DNA from: Aquitalea aquatica
Lineage (GTDB): Bacteria; Pseudomonadota; Gammaproteobacteria; Burkholderiales; Chromobacteriaceae
Direction of reading: 5' to 3'
Length of the DNA: 64,000 nucleotides
Assembly (NCBI RefSeq): GCF_013911085.1
Contig: NZ_JACERN010000003.1
Location: 99,250-163,249 of the forward strand
Both the position numbers and the translations under genes were made by a program. The notes under the pieces were generated by a model, which saw only the letters and a list, made by a program, of their open reading frames with translations, was not told where the DNA came from and did not search any database. Below, one piece after another: positions 46,931-56,098 of the stretch (position 1 is its first letter; every line of letters begins with the position of its first letter).

Positions 46931-48064
46931 TCAGATTTTCCACAGGCTGGCCAGGAAGGAGATGCGCACGCCCGCCAGGCTGGACGAGCAGGGAGCGGCA
47001 ATCTTGTACTGTGGGTGGCTGGTTTCTCGCAGTAATACTTCGGCATAGGCCGGGCCATCAGCCTTGCGCAGCGCGGCGACCTGCGGTTCGCTCGGCTTGT
47101 CGCGGCGGGCCAGCACCACGGCAATTTCGTTATTGACCAGTTTGACAAAGCTGCCGGGCGGGTAAATGCCCAGCTCGCGAATCAGCATGGTGGTGAAGGC
47201 ACTGTCGAAATCGACATCCTTACGCTGAAACAGATTGCCCAGTGCAGTGGCGGGCAACTGCGCGCTACGATAGCGGCGCGGTGCCAGCTTGGCACAGGTG
47301 ATGTCAGCCAGATGCAGCAAATGCGCCGGCGGCAGAATCTGTTTGCGCTCCAAACCAAAGGGATAGCCACTACCTTGCCAGTTTTCATGGTGGGTCTGCA
47401 CCAGGGCATGCCATAGCTCGTTTTCGATGCCGGCCTCACGCAGAATCGCCGAGCTGAGCAGGGGATGTTCCTTGATCGCACTATGGTGCTGCGGGGTTAG
47501 CTGTCCCTCGTAGCTGAACAGTTCATTTTGCAGCTCGATCTGCGCGATATTCATGGTGAGCGCGGCACACAGCAGGATTTCGCGGTGACCGGGCGGCAAT
47601 TTCATCTGACGGGTAATCAGTGTCAGCAGGGCGGTGGTGTGCAGCGAGTGAGCCACACCGTACTCCTGGAAAGGCAGCAGCAGCATGGAGGCCATCAGGC
47701 CGTCCGGATGGCGCTCGCTCAGGCTGATGATGGTCTGGGCGATGGCGCGTACGCGTTGCTCCAGCTCAGGCTGGGTCAGCGCGTGCAACAGCATATTGCG
47801 CACCCTTTGCTGCAGGAAGACGATTTCCTCGAACAGCGACTGACCCTTACGGTAATTGTCGACCGTTTTTTCGGCTGGCTTCACCTCGGCTGGCTGTTCG
47901 GCAAAGCCCAGCTTGATCAGGCGATGCTTCATGTCCGGCGATAGCACATAATGACCACGCTTGAGCAGCAAGATGCCGTTCTTGGCGTAGACATCCATCG
48001 GCAGTTCTTTGCCGATGGAAATGGCGCTCGATTTGAGCTTGTCGGAAAGATTATTGTCAGACAT
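46931..48064 (-). CDS. Degenerate HD-GYP-domain protein (paralogue B)
   Basis: A 377-residue protein clearly related over its whole length to the gene just downstream: both have LPMDVYAKNG- or LPLDVYAKNG-type N-termini and the block LGIYPPGSFV followed by VVLARR. HD-GYP blocks HPLLSSAILREAG, THHENWQGSGYPFGL and LADITCAKLAPRRYR are kept. The catalytic HD of LLHDIGK is replaced by MN (LTMNIAQ, codons around 47546-47554), the same change as in paralogue A. It starts with a hydrophilic lead of about 15 residues (MSDNNLSDKLKSSAISIGKE). Tandem duplication of an inactive enzyme suggests a receptor or scaffold role (inference). Confidence 0.85.
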   Translation of the reverse strand: MSDNNLSDKLKSSAISIGKELPMDVYAKNGILLLKRGHYVLSPDMKHRLIKLGFAEQPAEVKPAEKTVDNYRKGQSLFEEIVFLQQRVRNMLLHALTQPELEQRVRAIAQTIISLSERHPDGLMASMLLLPFQEYGVAHSLHTTALLTLITRQMKLPPGHREILLCAALTMNIAQIELQNELFSYEGQLTPQHHSAIKEHPLLSSAILREAGIENELWHALVQTHHENWQGSGYPFGLERKQILPPAHLLHLADITCAKLAPRRYRSAQLPATALGNLFQRKDVDFDSAFTTMLIRELGIYPPGSFVKLVNNEIAVVLARRDKPSEPQVAALRKADGPAYAEVLLRETSHPQYKIAAPCSSSLAGVRISFLASLWKI

Positions 48065-48149
48065 GGTGCATGGTTTCGGATTGACGCAACATTCTATGTT
48101 TTTGTCATTGCTATCGCCAGATTTATTCGGCAGAAATGATTGATAATTG

Positions 48150-51100
48150 TCATTGTTTGGGCAGGTCTTGCCAGGCTTTTTGCAAGCGTTTCACTGAAAC
48201 CGGATAAGGTGTTTTCAATTCCTGCGCAAACAGGCTGACGCGCAGCTCCTCCAGCTGCCAGCGAAAATCCTGCAGCGCCGGTGATGGCTCGCCAGCTTCG
48301 CGCTCGCTGGCCATGCGTGCTTCCCACTTGTTCCACAGTTCACGTATCTCGGCCGCGCGCTGGCCATCCCGTTGCGGATTGGCCGGCTGCTTGTCCATGC
48401 GCAAGCTCATGGCGCGCATGTAGCGGGTAATGTGTGGCAGCTGTGACCAAGGCGTGTCGTACAGGAAGCCAGGGTAGATCAGACGGCTCAATTGCTGTTG
48501 TAGCTCATTACCCAGCCGGTGTTTCTGCATCTTGTTATACAGCGGCATGTATTCGCTGCCGATCTGGCTCAAATACTGGGTAACCGCCTGAATCACTGCC
48601 GGCAGACGGGTGCGAGCGCGGGTTTTTTGATCGTTGAAAGCCTTCTCGTTGCGTGGCAGTGCATCTTCACCGATAAAGGCACGGTCGCAGATGCAGGCAA
48701 TGGCATCGGCCAGCAATTGTTCGACATTGGCTACATTGCGCAGGTTGAGGCCAATCTGGGTCATGCCGGACAGGCCTTTGCCCAGCTGTTTCATTTGTTC
48801 CTTCAATTGCAACTGCAGCAGGCGGATCACCCCGGCACGGTGGTGGCGCTCAGCCTCGGGCTGGGTGTCGAACAGGCGGATGGCCACCTTGTCCTGTTCC
48901 AGTGTCAGCGCCGGGAAACCGGTAAGCTGCTGGCGGCCACGGGCAAACTGTATGCTTTCCGGCAGTTCGCCAAAGTCCCAGCTGCTGACCTCGTCACGCT
49001 CGAAATCGGCGCTGCTGTCGCGGAAGGTGAGCTGGGCGGCCTGGCCAAACTGCTTTTGCAGGGCGAGCAGATCGCGCCCCAGGCCAATTTCCTGTTTGCC
49101 ATCATCGATGATGCGGAAGTTGAACAGCAGATGTTCCGGCAGCTCCTGCTGCTTGAAGGCATCGCTGTCGACTTTCACCCCACCAGTTTCACGCAGGATG
49201 AAATGGGCCAGCTGGCCGGCAATCGGCTGCTGTTGGTCAGGATTGCTACTGAGAAAGCGGGTGACGAAATCTGGCACCGGCACGCAGCAGCGTCTCACCT
49301 GCTTGGGCAGGCCCTTGACCAATTGCTGCAGCTTTTCGCGCACCATGCCAGGCACCAGCCATTCGAACTGTGCTGGCTGCAGGCGGTTGAGAATGGCCAG
49401 TGGCACATCCATGGTGACGCCGTCCAGCGGATGCCTGGGTTCGAAGCGGTATTTCAGCCGCAGCTTGCCGTCTTCCAATTCCAGCCATTCGGGGAACTGG
49501 TTTTCCGTCACGTGCTGGGCGGCATGGCGCATCAATTCTTCGCGGGTCAGGTGCAGCAGCTTGGGCTCGGTTTTTTCCGCTTCCTTGCGCCAGGCTTCAA
49601 AGCTGGCTGCATCGACCACATCGCTGCCGATGCGCTCGTGATAGAAGGCGTACAGCGCTTCTTCATCTACCAATACATCCTGCCGGCGCGCCTTGTGTTC
49701 CAGCTGCTCCACTTCGCGGATCAACTGCTGGTTACGCTGGAAGAAGGGCGCATTGCTGACGTAATCCATGTTCACCAGTGCAGCGCGGATAAACAGCTCG
49801 CGTGCTTCCTGAGGCGCAATGCGGCCATAGCTGACGGCGCGGCGCGGAATCAGGGTCAGTCCGTACAGGGTTACCCGTTCGCTGGCCACCACTTCGCCGC
49901 GACTCTTTTCCCAGTGCGGTTCGAAATAGTGGTACTTCACCAGATGGGCGGCCAGTTTTTCCACCCATTCCGGCTCGATCTTGGCGACGCAGCGGGCGTA
50001 GAGGCGGGTGGTTTCCACCAGTTCGGCGGCCACCAGCCACTTGGGCTTGCTCTTTTTCAGGCCGGAACCGGGGAATACATGGAAGCTGACGCCACGGGCG
50101 CCCATATAGTCGTCGCCTTCCAGATTCTTCATGCCGATATTGCCTACCAGACCGGTCAGCAGCGCCTTGTGCAGATTCTCGTAGACCACGGCGTCCAGTT
50201 GCTGGCGCTTCTTCTGCGACATTTGGGCGTCGATCTGTTCGGCGTCGGCATGGGCGTCTTCACGCTTGATCAGGCCCAGTTCGCTGGCAATTTCCGCCAG
50301 CTGGCCATGCAGTTCGCGCCATTCGCGCAGGCGCAGATAGGACAGGAAATGCTCGTGGCAGGTATTCACCAGCAGGCGGTTGGACTTCTTGTGCTTGAGG
50401 GCATCGCTGAAGAAGTCCCACAGGTGCAGGTAGGACAGGAAGTCGGATTTTTCGTCGTTAAAGCGCGCCTGGGCGCGTTCGGCGGCTTCGCGGGCATCGA
50501 AAGGGCGCTCGCGCGGGTCTTGCACTGACAGCGCCGAGGCGATGATCAGCACCTCGCGCATGCAGCCGAAGTCGCGGCCGGCCAGCAGCAGGCGGCCCAC
50601 TTTCGGGTCCACCGGAATGCGCGCCAGCTCCTTGCCCACGGCGGTGAGTTCGTTATTGTCGGTGACTGCACCCAGCTCGGTCAGTACCTGGTAGCCGTCG
50701 GCAATCAGGCGGCTGCTGGGCGCTTCCAGAAAGGGGAAGGCATCCACCTGGCCCAGCCGCAGCGCGGCCATGCGCAAAATTACCGCTGCCAGATTGGAGC
50801 GGATGATTTCCGGGTCGGTAAAGGCCGGGCGGGCGTTGAAGTCTTCTTCACTGTACAGGCGCACGCAGATACCGGCTTCCACCCGGCCGCAACGACCGGC
50901 GCGCTGGCGGGCGGCTGCCTGCGAAATCTTTTCCACCTGCAGCAGTTCCACCTTGGCGCGCGGGCTGTAGCGGTTGAGTCGGGCCAGACCGGTGTCGATC
51001 ACATACTTGATGCCCGGTACGGTGAGCGAGGTTTCTGCCACATTGGTGGCCAGCACGATGCGCCGTCCGCCCGAAGGCTTGAAGATTTTCTGCTGGTCTT

Positions 51101-52091
51101 CATTGGACAGGCGAGCAAACAGCGGCAGGATTTCGTAGCCACGAATGCCGGATTTGCGCAGTTTCTCTGCCGTTTCGCGGATTTCGCGCTCACCGGGCAG
51201 GAAAACCAGCATGTCGCCAGCGCCCTGACGCGACAGCTCGTCGGCGGCATCGACGATGGCGTCTTCCATTTCCATTTCGCGTTCGTCTTCGTCGCGCTGC
51301 TTGAGCGGACGGTAACGCACTTCCACCGGGAAGGTGCGGCCGGACACTTCAATCACCGGTGCGCCGTCGAAGTGGCGGGCAAAGCGGTCGGCATCGATGG
51401 TGGCCGAGGTGATGATGATTTTCAGGTCAGGGCGGCGTGGCAGCAGTTGCTTGAGGTAGCCCAGCAGGAAGTCGATGTTGAGGCTGCGTTCGTGCGCCTC
51501 GTCGATGATGATGGTGTCGTAGCTTTCCAGATAACGGTCGGTCTGGGTTTCCGCCAGCATGATGCCGTCGGTCATCAGCTTGATGACGGATTTTTCCGAC
51601 AGCTTGTCGGTAAAGCGCACCTTGAAACCGACATGCTCGCCCAGCTGCGAGCCCAGCTCCTGCGCAATACGGGTGGCCACCGAGCGTGCCGCCAGCCGGC
51701 GTGGCTGGGTATGGCCGATCAGCCCGTACACACCACGGCCAAGCTCCAGGCAGATTTTGGGAATCTGCGTGGTTTTGCCGGAGCCGGTTTCGCCACAAAT
51801 GATCACCACCTGATGGCCGGCAATGGCCGCCTTGATGTCGTCCAGCTTCTGGTTGACCGGCAGGGCGTCGTCGAACAGCGGGCGCGGCATATGGTTGCGG
51901 CGGGCTTCGGCGCGGGCGGTCGAGCGCTCCAGTTGCTGGCTGATGTCGGCCAGTTGCTTGTCGGCAGGCTGGCCTTTTTTCAGGCGCTCGCCGGCATCGT
52001 TCAGCTTGCGGCGCAAGACATGGCGATCGCGGATCAGGCAATGGGCAAGGCGGGTTTTCAGTTGGGACAGCTGCTGGACAGGGGTGGTCAT
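48150..52091 (-). CDS. hrpA: ATP-dependent RNA helicase HrpA
   Basis: A 1313-residue DEAH-box helicase. Walker A GETGSGKTTQIPKICLELG is near residue 100, DEAH in IIIDEAHERSLNID, SAT in IITSATIDADRFA and QRAGRCGRVEAG motif VI are intact, followed by HA2, OB-NTPase and the long C-terminal DUF3418 extension that defines bacterial HrpA. Known roles are in mRNA processing and ribosome rescue in E. coli. Single gene. Confidence 0.96.
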   Translation of the reverse strand: MTTPVQQLSQLKTRLAHCLIRDRHVLRRKLNDAGERLKKGQPADKQLADISQQLERSTARAEARRNHMPRPLFDDALPVNQKLDDIKAAIAGHQVVIICGETGSGKTTQIPKICLELGRGVYGLIGHTQPRRLAARSVATRIAQELGSQLGEHVGFKVRFTDKLSEKSVIKLMTDGIMLAETQTDRYLESYDTIIIDEAHERSLNIDFLLGYLKQLLPRRPDLKIIITSATIDADRFARHFDGAPVIEVSGRTFPVEVRYRPLKQRDEDEREMEMEDAIVDAADELSRQGAGDMLVFLPGEREIRETAEKLRKSGIRGYEILPLFARLSNEDQQKIFKPSGGRRIVLATNVAETSLTVPGIKYVIDTGLARLNRYSPRAKVELLQVEKISQAAARQRAGRCGRVEAGICVRLYSEEDFNARPAFTDPEIIRSNLAAVILRMAALRLGQVDAFPFLEAPSSRLIADGYQVLTELGAVTDNNELTAVGKELARIPVDPKVGRLLLAGRDFGCMREVLIIASALSVQDPRERPFDAREAAERAQARFNDEKSDFLSYLHLWDFFSDALKHKKSNRLLVNTCHEHFLSYLRLREWRELHGQLAEIASELGLIKREDAHADAEQIDAQMSQKKRQQLDAVVYENLHKALLTGLVGNIGMKNLEGDDYMGARGVSFHVFPGSGLKKSKPKWLVAAELVETTRLYARCVAKIEPEWVEKLAAHLVKYHYFEPHWEKSRGEVVASERVTLYGLTLIPRRAVSYGRIAPQEARELFIRAALVNMDYVSNAPFFQRNQQLIREVEQLEHKARRQDVLVDEEALYAFYHERIGSDVVDAASFEAWRKEAEKTEPKLLHLTREELMRHAAQHVTENQFPEWLELEDGKLRLKYRFEPRHPLDGVTMDVPLAILNRLQPAQFEWLVPGMVREKLQQLVKGLPKQVRRCCVPVPDFVTRFLSSNPDQQQPIAGQLAHFILRETGGVKVDSDAFKQQELPEHLLFNFRIIDDGKQEIGLGRDLLALQKQFGQAAQLTFRDSSADFERDEVSSWDFGELPESIQFARGRQQLTGFPALTLEQDKVAIRLFDTQPEAERHHRAGVIRLLQLQLKEQMKQLGKGLSGMTQIGLNLRNVANVEQLLADAIACICDRAFIGEDALPRNEKAFNDQKTRARTRLPAVIQAVTQYLSQIGSEYMPLYNKMQKHRLGNELQQQLSRLIYPGFLYDTPWSQLPHITRYMRAMSLRMDKQPANPQRDGQRAAEIRELWNKWEARMASEREAGEPSPALQDFRWQLEELRVSLFAQELKTPYPVSVKRLQKAWQDLPKQ

Positions 52092-52159
52092 CGGGCAAAG
52101 AGCACTGGTTTACAGAAGGCAGCCAGTATAACAGAGGCCGGGCAGGCGCCAGAAAGCAA

Positions 52160-52182
52160 AAGACCGCCCTGGAGCGGTCTGT
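52160..52182 (-). terminator. Terminator of the six-helix chemoreceptor gene
   Basis: On the minus strand AGACCGC/GCGGTCT with a 6-nt loop is followed by TTTT, shortly past the stop at 52207. Confidence 0.75.
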
Positions 52183-52206
52183 TTGATGGTTTGGGCCAGG
52201 TCGCGG

Positions 52207-53682
52207 CTAGCGGGCGTGCTGGGCCTGCGAGGAGCGGCCCAGCTCGTCCAGCAGTTGGTCCAGCCGTTTGATCGCATCGGCGATGGAGCGGGTTTCGGTG
52301 GACAGCGAACGGGTGGATTCACCCACCGCGGTAATGTCGCCGGCAAACTGGGCAAAGCCGTGATTCTGGCTGTTTTCTGCCTGTGCCACCTGTTCGAGCA
52401 GGCCAGCCAGCTGGCGGGTTTCCTGAATGATGCCCTGCAGGTTCTGCTGGGCTTCCCGTGCATTGTCGCGGCCGGCCTGCATCTGGTCGTTGCCATCGCG
52501 CATGGCGACGATGGCCTGATTGGTGCCGTCCACGATCAGGGTGATCTTGTTACCGATATCCAGCGTGGCATTCTGGGTGCGTTCGGCCAGCTTGCGCACT
52601 TCGTCGGCGACCACGGCAAAGCCACGGCCCATTTCGCCGGCACGGGCGGCTTCGATGGCGGCGTTCAGTGCCAGCAGATTGGTCTGGTCGGCAATGTCAC
52701 GGATCAATTGCACGATGCCGTTGACCTCGGCGCTGCGCTGGCCCAGCTCTTCCAGTTTGCTGGCAGCATGCGAAATCACCTCGCCGGCCCGCCCTAGTTG
52801 CCGTACTGCCTGGTCCATCACCTCGCCACCACTATTGGCAGCCTGGCCTGCAGTGGCAGCCAGCCGGGTGGCGCTGCTGGATTGCGCGGCGTTCTGGCCG
52901 GTGACCACCGCCATCTGCTGCGCCACCACCATCATGTCTTCGGCGCGGCTGCGCTGCTCGGCCATGGTTTGCGCCATCAGCCCGGTGCTATCGGCAATGT
53001 CGCGGCTGGCGTTGGAGGCGGCCTGAATTGAGCGTGCCACCTGCTCCATCATCTCGCGCATCGCGCGGCTGGCGTGCTCGGATTCGGCTCTGGCCCGTTC
53101 CAGACGTTCCAGGCTTTTTACCTTGGCCTTGTCAAAAGCCATGGCCAGCGTCAGCACCACAATGGTCAGGCCGATCAGCGATTTGGCCTGCAGCTTGGGG
53201 ATCTCCTCGCGGGCGATGGGCACGGCGGGCAGGGTGCCCGGGTCGCTGGATAGCAGGTAAAACACCGCGATGGCCAGTATGGTGAGAGCCATCCAGGTCC
53301 AGCCCGAGCGGCGGGTGGAAACAAAGATGGCGGTAAACGGGATGGAGGCAAACCACACCACGCTGGTGGACATGATGCCGCCGTTGACGTACACCATCCA
53401 GCACACCATGACAAACATGCAGCTGGTAATGAATTCGGCACAGAAGCGCACCGCTCCCGTCAGCCTGAGCAGCAGGGTGCCAAGCAGCAGGCCCAGTCCG
53501 CCCAGCGCAATGCCTATACCCATGGCACTGTGGCCCAGCATGAAGTACTCGATGGAAAACAACGGTGCGATACAGCCGGCCAACAGGCCGACGCCTACTG
53601 TGGTGCGGGCCGGGATCGCCAGTTCGGGTGACTGGCGGATGTCTTCTGGAATAAACCATTCGGTAATGGTGGTGGCAGCCAT
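52207..53682 (-). CDS. Methyl-accepting chemotaxis protein with polytopic N-terminal membrane domain
   Basis: A 491-residue chemoreceptor with about six membrane helices in residues 28-183 (for example [53 protein letters not shown]) and no periplasmic sensor domain or HAMP. The signalling hairpin has [19 protein letters not shown] and [20 protein letters not shown] membrane-embedded sensor suggests it monitors membrane state, light, electron-transport or small permeant ligands (inference). It starts behind GGGAGAACTCACC and is terminated by a hairpin at 52160. Confidence 0.9.
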   Translation of the reverse strand: MAATTITEWFIPEDIRQSPELAIPARTTVGVGLLAGCIAPLFSIEYFMLGHSAMGIGIALGGLGLLLGTLLLRLTGAVRFCAEFITSCMFVMVCWMVYVNGGIMSTSVVWFASIPFTAIFVSTRRSGWTWMALTILAIAVFYLLSSDPGTLPAVPIAREEIPKLQAKSLIGLTIVVLTLAMAFDKAKVKSLERLERARAESEHASRAMREMMEQVARSIQAASNASRDIADSTGLMAQTMAEQRSRAEDMMVVAQQMAVVTGQNAAQSSSATRLAATAGQAANSGGEVMDQAVRQLGRAGEVISHAASKLEELGQRSAEVNGIVQLIRDIADQTNLLALNAAIEAARAGEMGRGFAVVADEVRKLAERTQNATLDIGNKITLIVDGTNQAIVAMRDGNDQMQAGRDNAREAQQNLQGIIQETRQLAGLLEQVAQAENSQNHGFAQFAGDITAVGESTRSLSTETRSIADAIKRLDQLLDELGRSSQAQHAR

Positions 53683-53936
53683 GCGGTGAGTTCTCCCTCG
53701 TAGAGCTCGATTTGTAAGTATTGTTTTGTTTTATATGCCGGGTTTTAAAAAACAAGGCGAGTCATAATGTAAAACATCCGTTTGAATGCGGCAATATCCG
53801 ACCTGGAAAGGCGGCTGATCGCTGCCTTGTTACGTGAGATTTGCACCTCGGCTTTGCTTGATGTTTTTTGTAAAGATTATTTAAAACAATGGGATGGGGT
53901 TGTATCTGGCTGTTGCACCAATGGCGCAGCACGTAA
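53683..53936. other. Intergenic region upstream of chemoreceptor gene, downstream of pta
   Basis: About 250 bp, AT-richer than average, holding the promoter region of the minus-strand chemoreceptor. No gene that I can support. Confidence 0.4.
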
Positions 53937-53964
53937 AAAAAGCCCGCCGGTGAGGGCGGGCTTT
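53937..53964 (-). terminator. Terminator of the ackA-pta operon
   Basis: On the minus strand AAAGCCCGCC/GGCGGGCTTTTTTT with a CTCACC loop, just past the pta stop. Confidence 0.9.
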
Positions 53965-53990
53965 GGTCGTGCTGGTCAGTTGCCGTGGTG

Positions 53991-56072
53991 TTAGCGCTTG
54001 TCCGCTTGAATGGCGGTCAGGGCGATGGTGTAGACGATGTCATCCACCAGTGCGCCACGCGATAGGTCATTGACCGGTTTGCGCAGGCCTTGCAGCATCG
54101 GGCCGACACTCACCACGCCGGCGGAGCGCTGCACCGCCTTGTAGGTGGTGTTGCCGGTGTTGAGGTCCGGGAAGACAAAGACGGTGGCGCGGCCGGCCAC
54201 GGTGCTGTCCGGAGCCTTTTGACGGCCTACCGATTCCACGCTGGCGGCGTCGTACTGCATCGGGCCGTCGATTTCCAGGCCGGGGCGCTTTTCGCGGGCG
54301 ATGCGGGTGGCTTCGCGCACTTTTTCCACATCCGAACCGCTGCCGGAGCTGCCGGTGGAGTAGGAAATCATCGCCACGCGCGGCGGAATGCCAAAAGCAG
54401 CGGCAGAGTCGGCCGACTGGATGGCGATGTCGGCCAGGTCCTCTGCGGTCGGGTCCGGGTTGACGGCACAGTCGCCGTAGACCAGTACTTGTTCCGGCAT
54501 CAGCATGAAGAACACACTGGAAACCAGCTTGGCTTCCGGTGCGGTCTTGATCAGCTGCAGGGCAGGTCGGATGGTGTTGGCGGTGGTATGCACGGCACCG
54601 GATACCAGGCCGTCCACTTCGCCCAGCGCCAGCATCATGGTGCCCAGTACCACATTGTCTTCCAGTTGCTGCTCGGCCATCGGTGCGTTCAGGCCCTTGC
54701 CCTTGCGCAGTTCCACCATGGGCTGGATGTAGTTGCCGCGTACTTCGTTGGGGTCGAGGATTTCAATCGAGGCGGGCAGGGTGACGCCCTGGGCTTCGGC
54801 GATCTGTTCGATCTCCACACGGTTGCCAATCAGCACGCAGTGGGCGATGCCTTTTTCCTGGCAAATGGCGGCGGCCTTGACGGTGCGCGGCTCATTGCCT
54901 TCCGGCAGCACAATGCGCTTGCCGGCACGACGGGCTTTTTCCATCAACTGGTAACGGAAAGCCGGTGGCGGCATGCGGTGTTCGCGCGGTGCGCCAACAT
55001 TGCGCTTGAGCTTGTCGGCGTCCAGGTGCTCGGCCACGAAGTCGATCACCCGCTCCATCCGTTCCAGATCGTCCGCCGGAACCTGGCGGCTCATATTGCT
55101 GAGGAAGCTGGCGGTTTCAAAGGTGTTGTGGGTGGTGGTCATCACCGGCAGGCCGCTGGTAAAGGCCTGGTGACACAGTTGCTGGATGCGCGGGTCGGGC
55201 AGCGAGTCGCAGGTCAGCAGCAGGCCGGCCAGCGGCACGCCGTTCATGGCGGCCATCGAGGTGCCCAGTACGATGTCTTCGCGATCACCAGCGGTGACGA
55301 TCAGCGCGCCGGGTTTCAGCAAATGCACCACATTGGGCACGGTGCGGGCGGTTACCGCCATGCTGCGTACGCGGCGGCGGCTAATCTGGCCGGCGTGCAG
55401 CACGCGGGCCTGCAGATAATGGGCCACGTCCAGGGTGCGCGGGGCCAGCAGCTCCGGTTCGCTGGGAATGGCACCGATCATGCTCAGGCGGTTTTTCTGC
55501 AGCAGATTGCCGGCTTCCAGGATTTCCATCGCCAGTTGCTGGGCATTCTGTTCCTTGGGCAGGCGATTCAGGATGTAGCCGGCGACATGACCGGGCTGGG
55601 CACCGAAAGCCTGCAGGCTCAGTTCCAGCTGCTCGGCGATTTCGTGGCTGGCCAGCTTGTCGGCGGCGGTGACCAGAATGGTTTGCGCCTGCAGGTTGCG
55701 GGCGATCTTGGTATTGAGGAAGGTGGAGAACACTTGCTTCTGATCGGGGACCAGGCCTTCCACAATCATCAGGTCGACGTTGTGCGAGGCCTGCTGATAC
55801 AGCGACACCACTTCTTCCATCAACTGGTCGATTTCGCCCTGTGCCAGCAGGTGCTCCACCCGCTCCATCGGCAAGGGTTCCGGCGGATTCAGGTGGCAGA
55901 TGGCACGGGCAAAGTGGGTGGAGCGTTCCGGCGAGCTGCTGTCGGCACCCTGGGCAATGGGTTTGACAAACCCCACGCGCAAGCCGGATTGCTCCAGTGC
56001 GCGAATCATGCCCAGTGCCACCGAGGTCAGCCCGGCATCAAAGCCGGTCGGGGCCAGAAAAAAGGTATGCAT
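53991..56072 (-). CDS. pta: Phosphate acetyltransferase
   Basis: A 693-residue long-form Pta. An N-terminal P-loop/DRTGG regulatory part (starting MHTFFLAPTGFDAGLTSVAL) precedes the C-terminal PTA_PTB catalytic domain from about residue 370 (YQLMEKARRAGKRIVLPEGN, SYSTGSSGSGSDVEKVREAT). It interconverts acetyl-CoA and acetyl phosphate. It starts 26 bp after the ackA stop, so the pair is one operon and ends in a strong terminator. Confidence 0.96.
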   Translation of the reverse strand: MHTFFLAPTGFDAGLTSVALGMIRALEQSGLRVGFVKPIAQGADSSSPERSTHFARAICHLNPPEPLPMERVEHLLAQGEIDQLMEEVVSLYQQASHNVDLMIVEGLVPDQKQVFSTFLNTKIARNLQAQTILVTAADKLASHEIAEQLELSLQAFGAQPGHVAGYILNRLPKEQNAQQLAMEILEAGNLLQKNRLSMIGAIPSEPELLAPRTLDVAHYLQARVLHAGQISRRRVRSMAVTARTVPNVVHLLKPGALIVTAGDREDIVLGTSMAAMNGVPLAGLLLTCDSLPDPRIQQLCHQAFTSGLPVMTTTHNTFETASFLSNMSRQVPADDLERMERVIDFVAEHLDADKLKRNVGAPREHRMPPPAFRYQLMEKARRAGKRIVLPEGNEPRTVKAAAICQEKGIAHCVLIGNRVEIEQIAEAQGVTLPASIEILDPNEVRGNYIQPMVELRKGKGLNAPMAEQQLEDNVVLGTMMLALGEVDGLVSGAVHTTANTIRPALQLIKTAPEAKLVSSVFFMLMPEQVLVYGDCAVNPDPTAEDLADIAIQSADSAAAFGIPPRVAMISYSTGSSGSGSDVEKVREATRIAREKRPGLEIDGPMQYDAASVESVGRQKAPDSTVAGRATVFVFPDLNTGNTTYKAVQRSAGVVSVGPMLQGLRKPVNDLSRGALVDDIVYTIALTAIQADKR

Positions 56073-56098
56073 GCTTGGACTCTTTCCTTAGCGCTGCC

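Noticed and set aside
46816..47148. N-terminal extension of HD-GYP paralogue A into the neighbouring gene
   Set aside because: The extra residues overlap the 3' part of paralogue B, and the paralogue comparison supports ATG 46815.
48519..50528. 669-codon open frame on the plus strand opposite hrpA
   Set aside because: Antisense shadow of hrpA, with a His/Gln/Leu-rich product typical for reversed GC-rich codons.
53782..53994. TTG-started 70-codon plus-strand frame between the chemoreceptor gene and pta
   Set aside because: Weak start without ribosome-binding site, and it runs through the ackA-pta terminator hairpin into pta.
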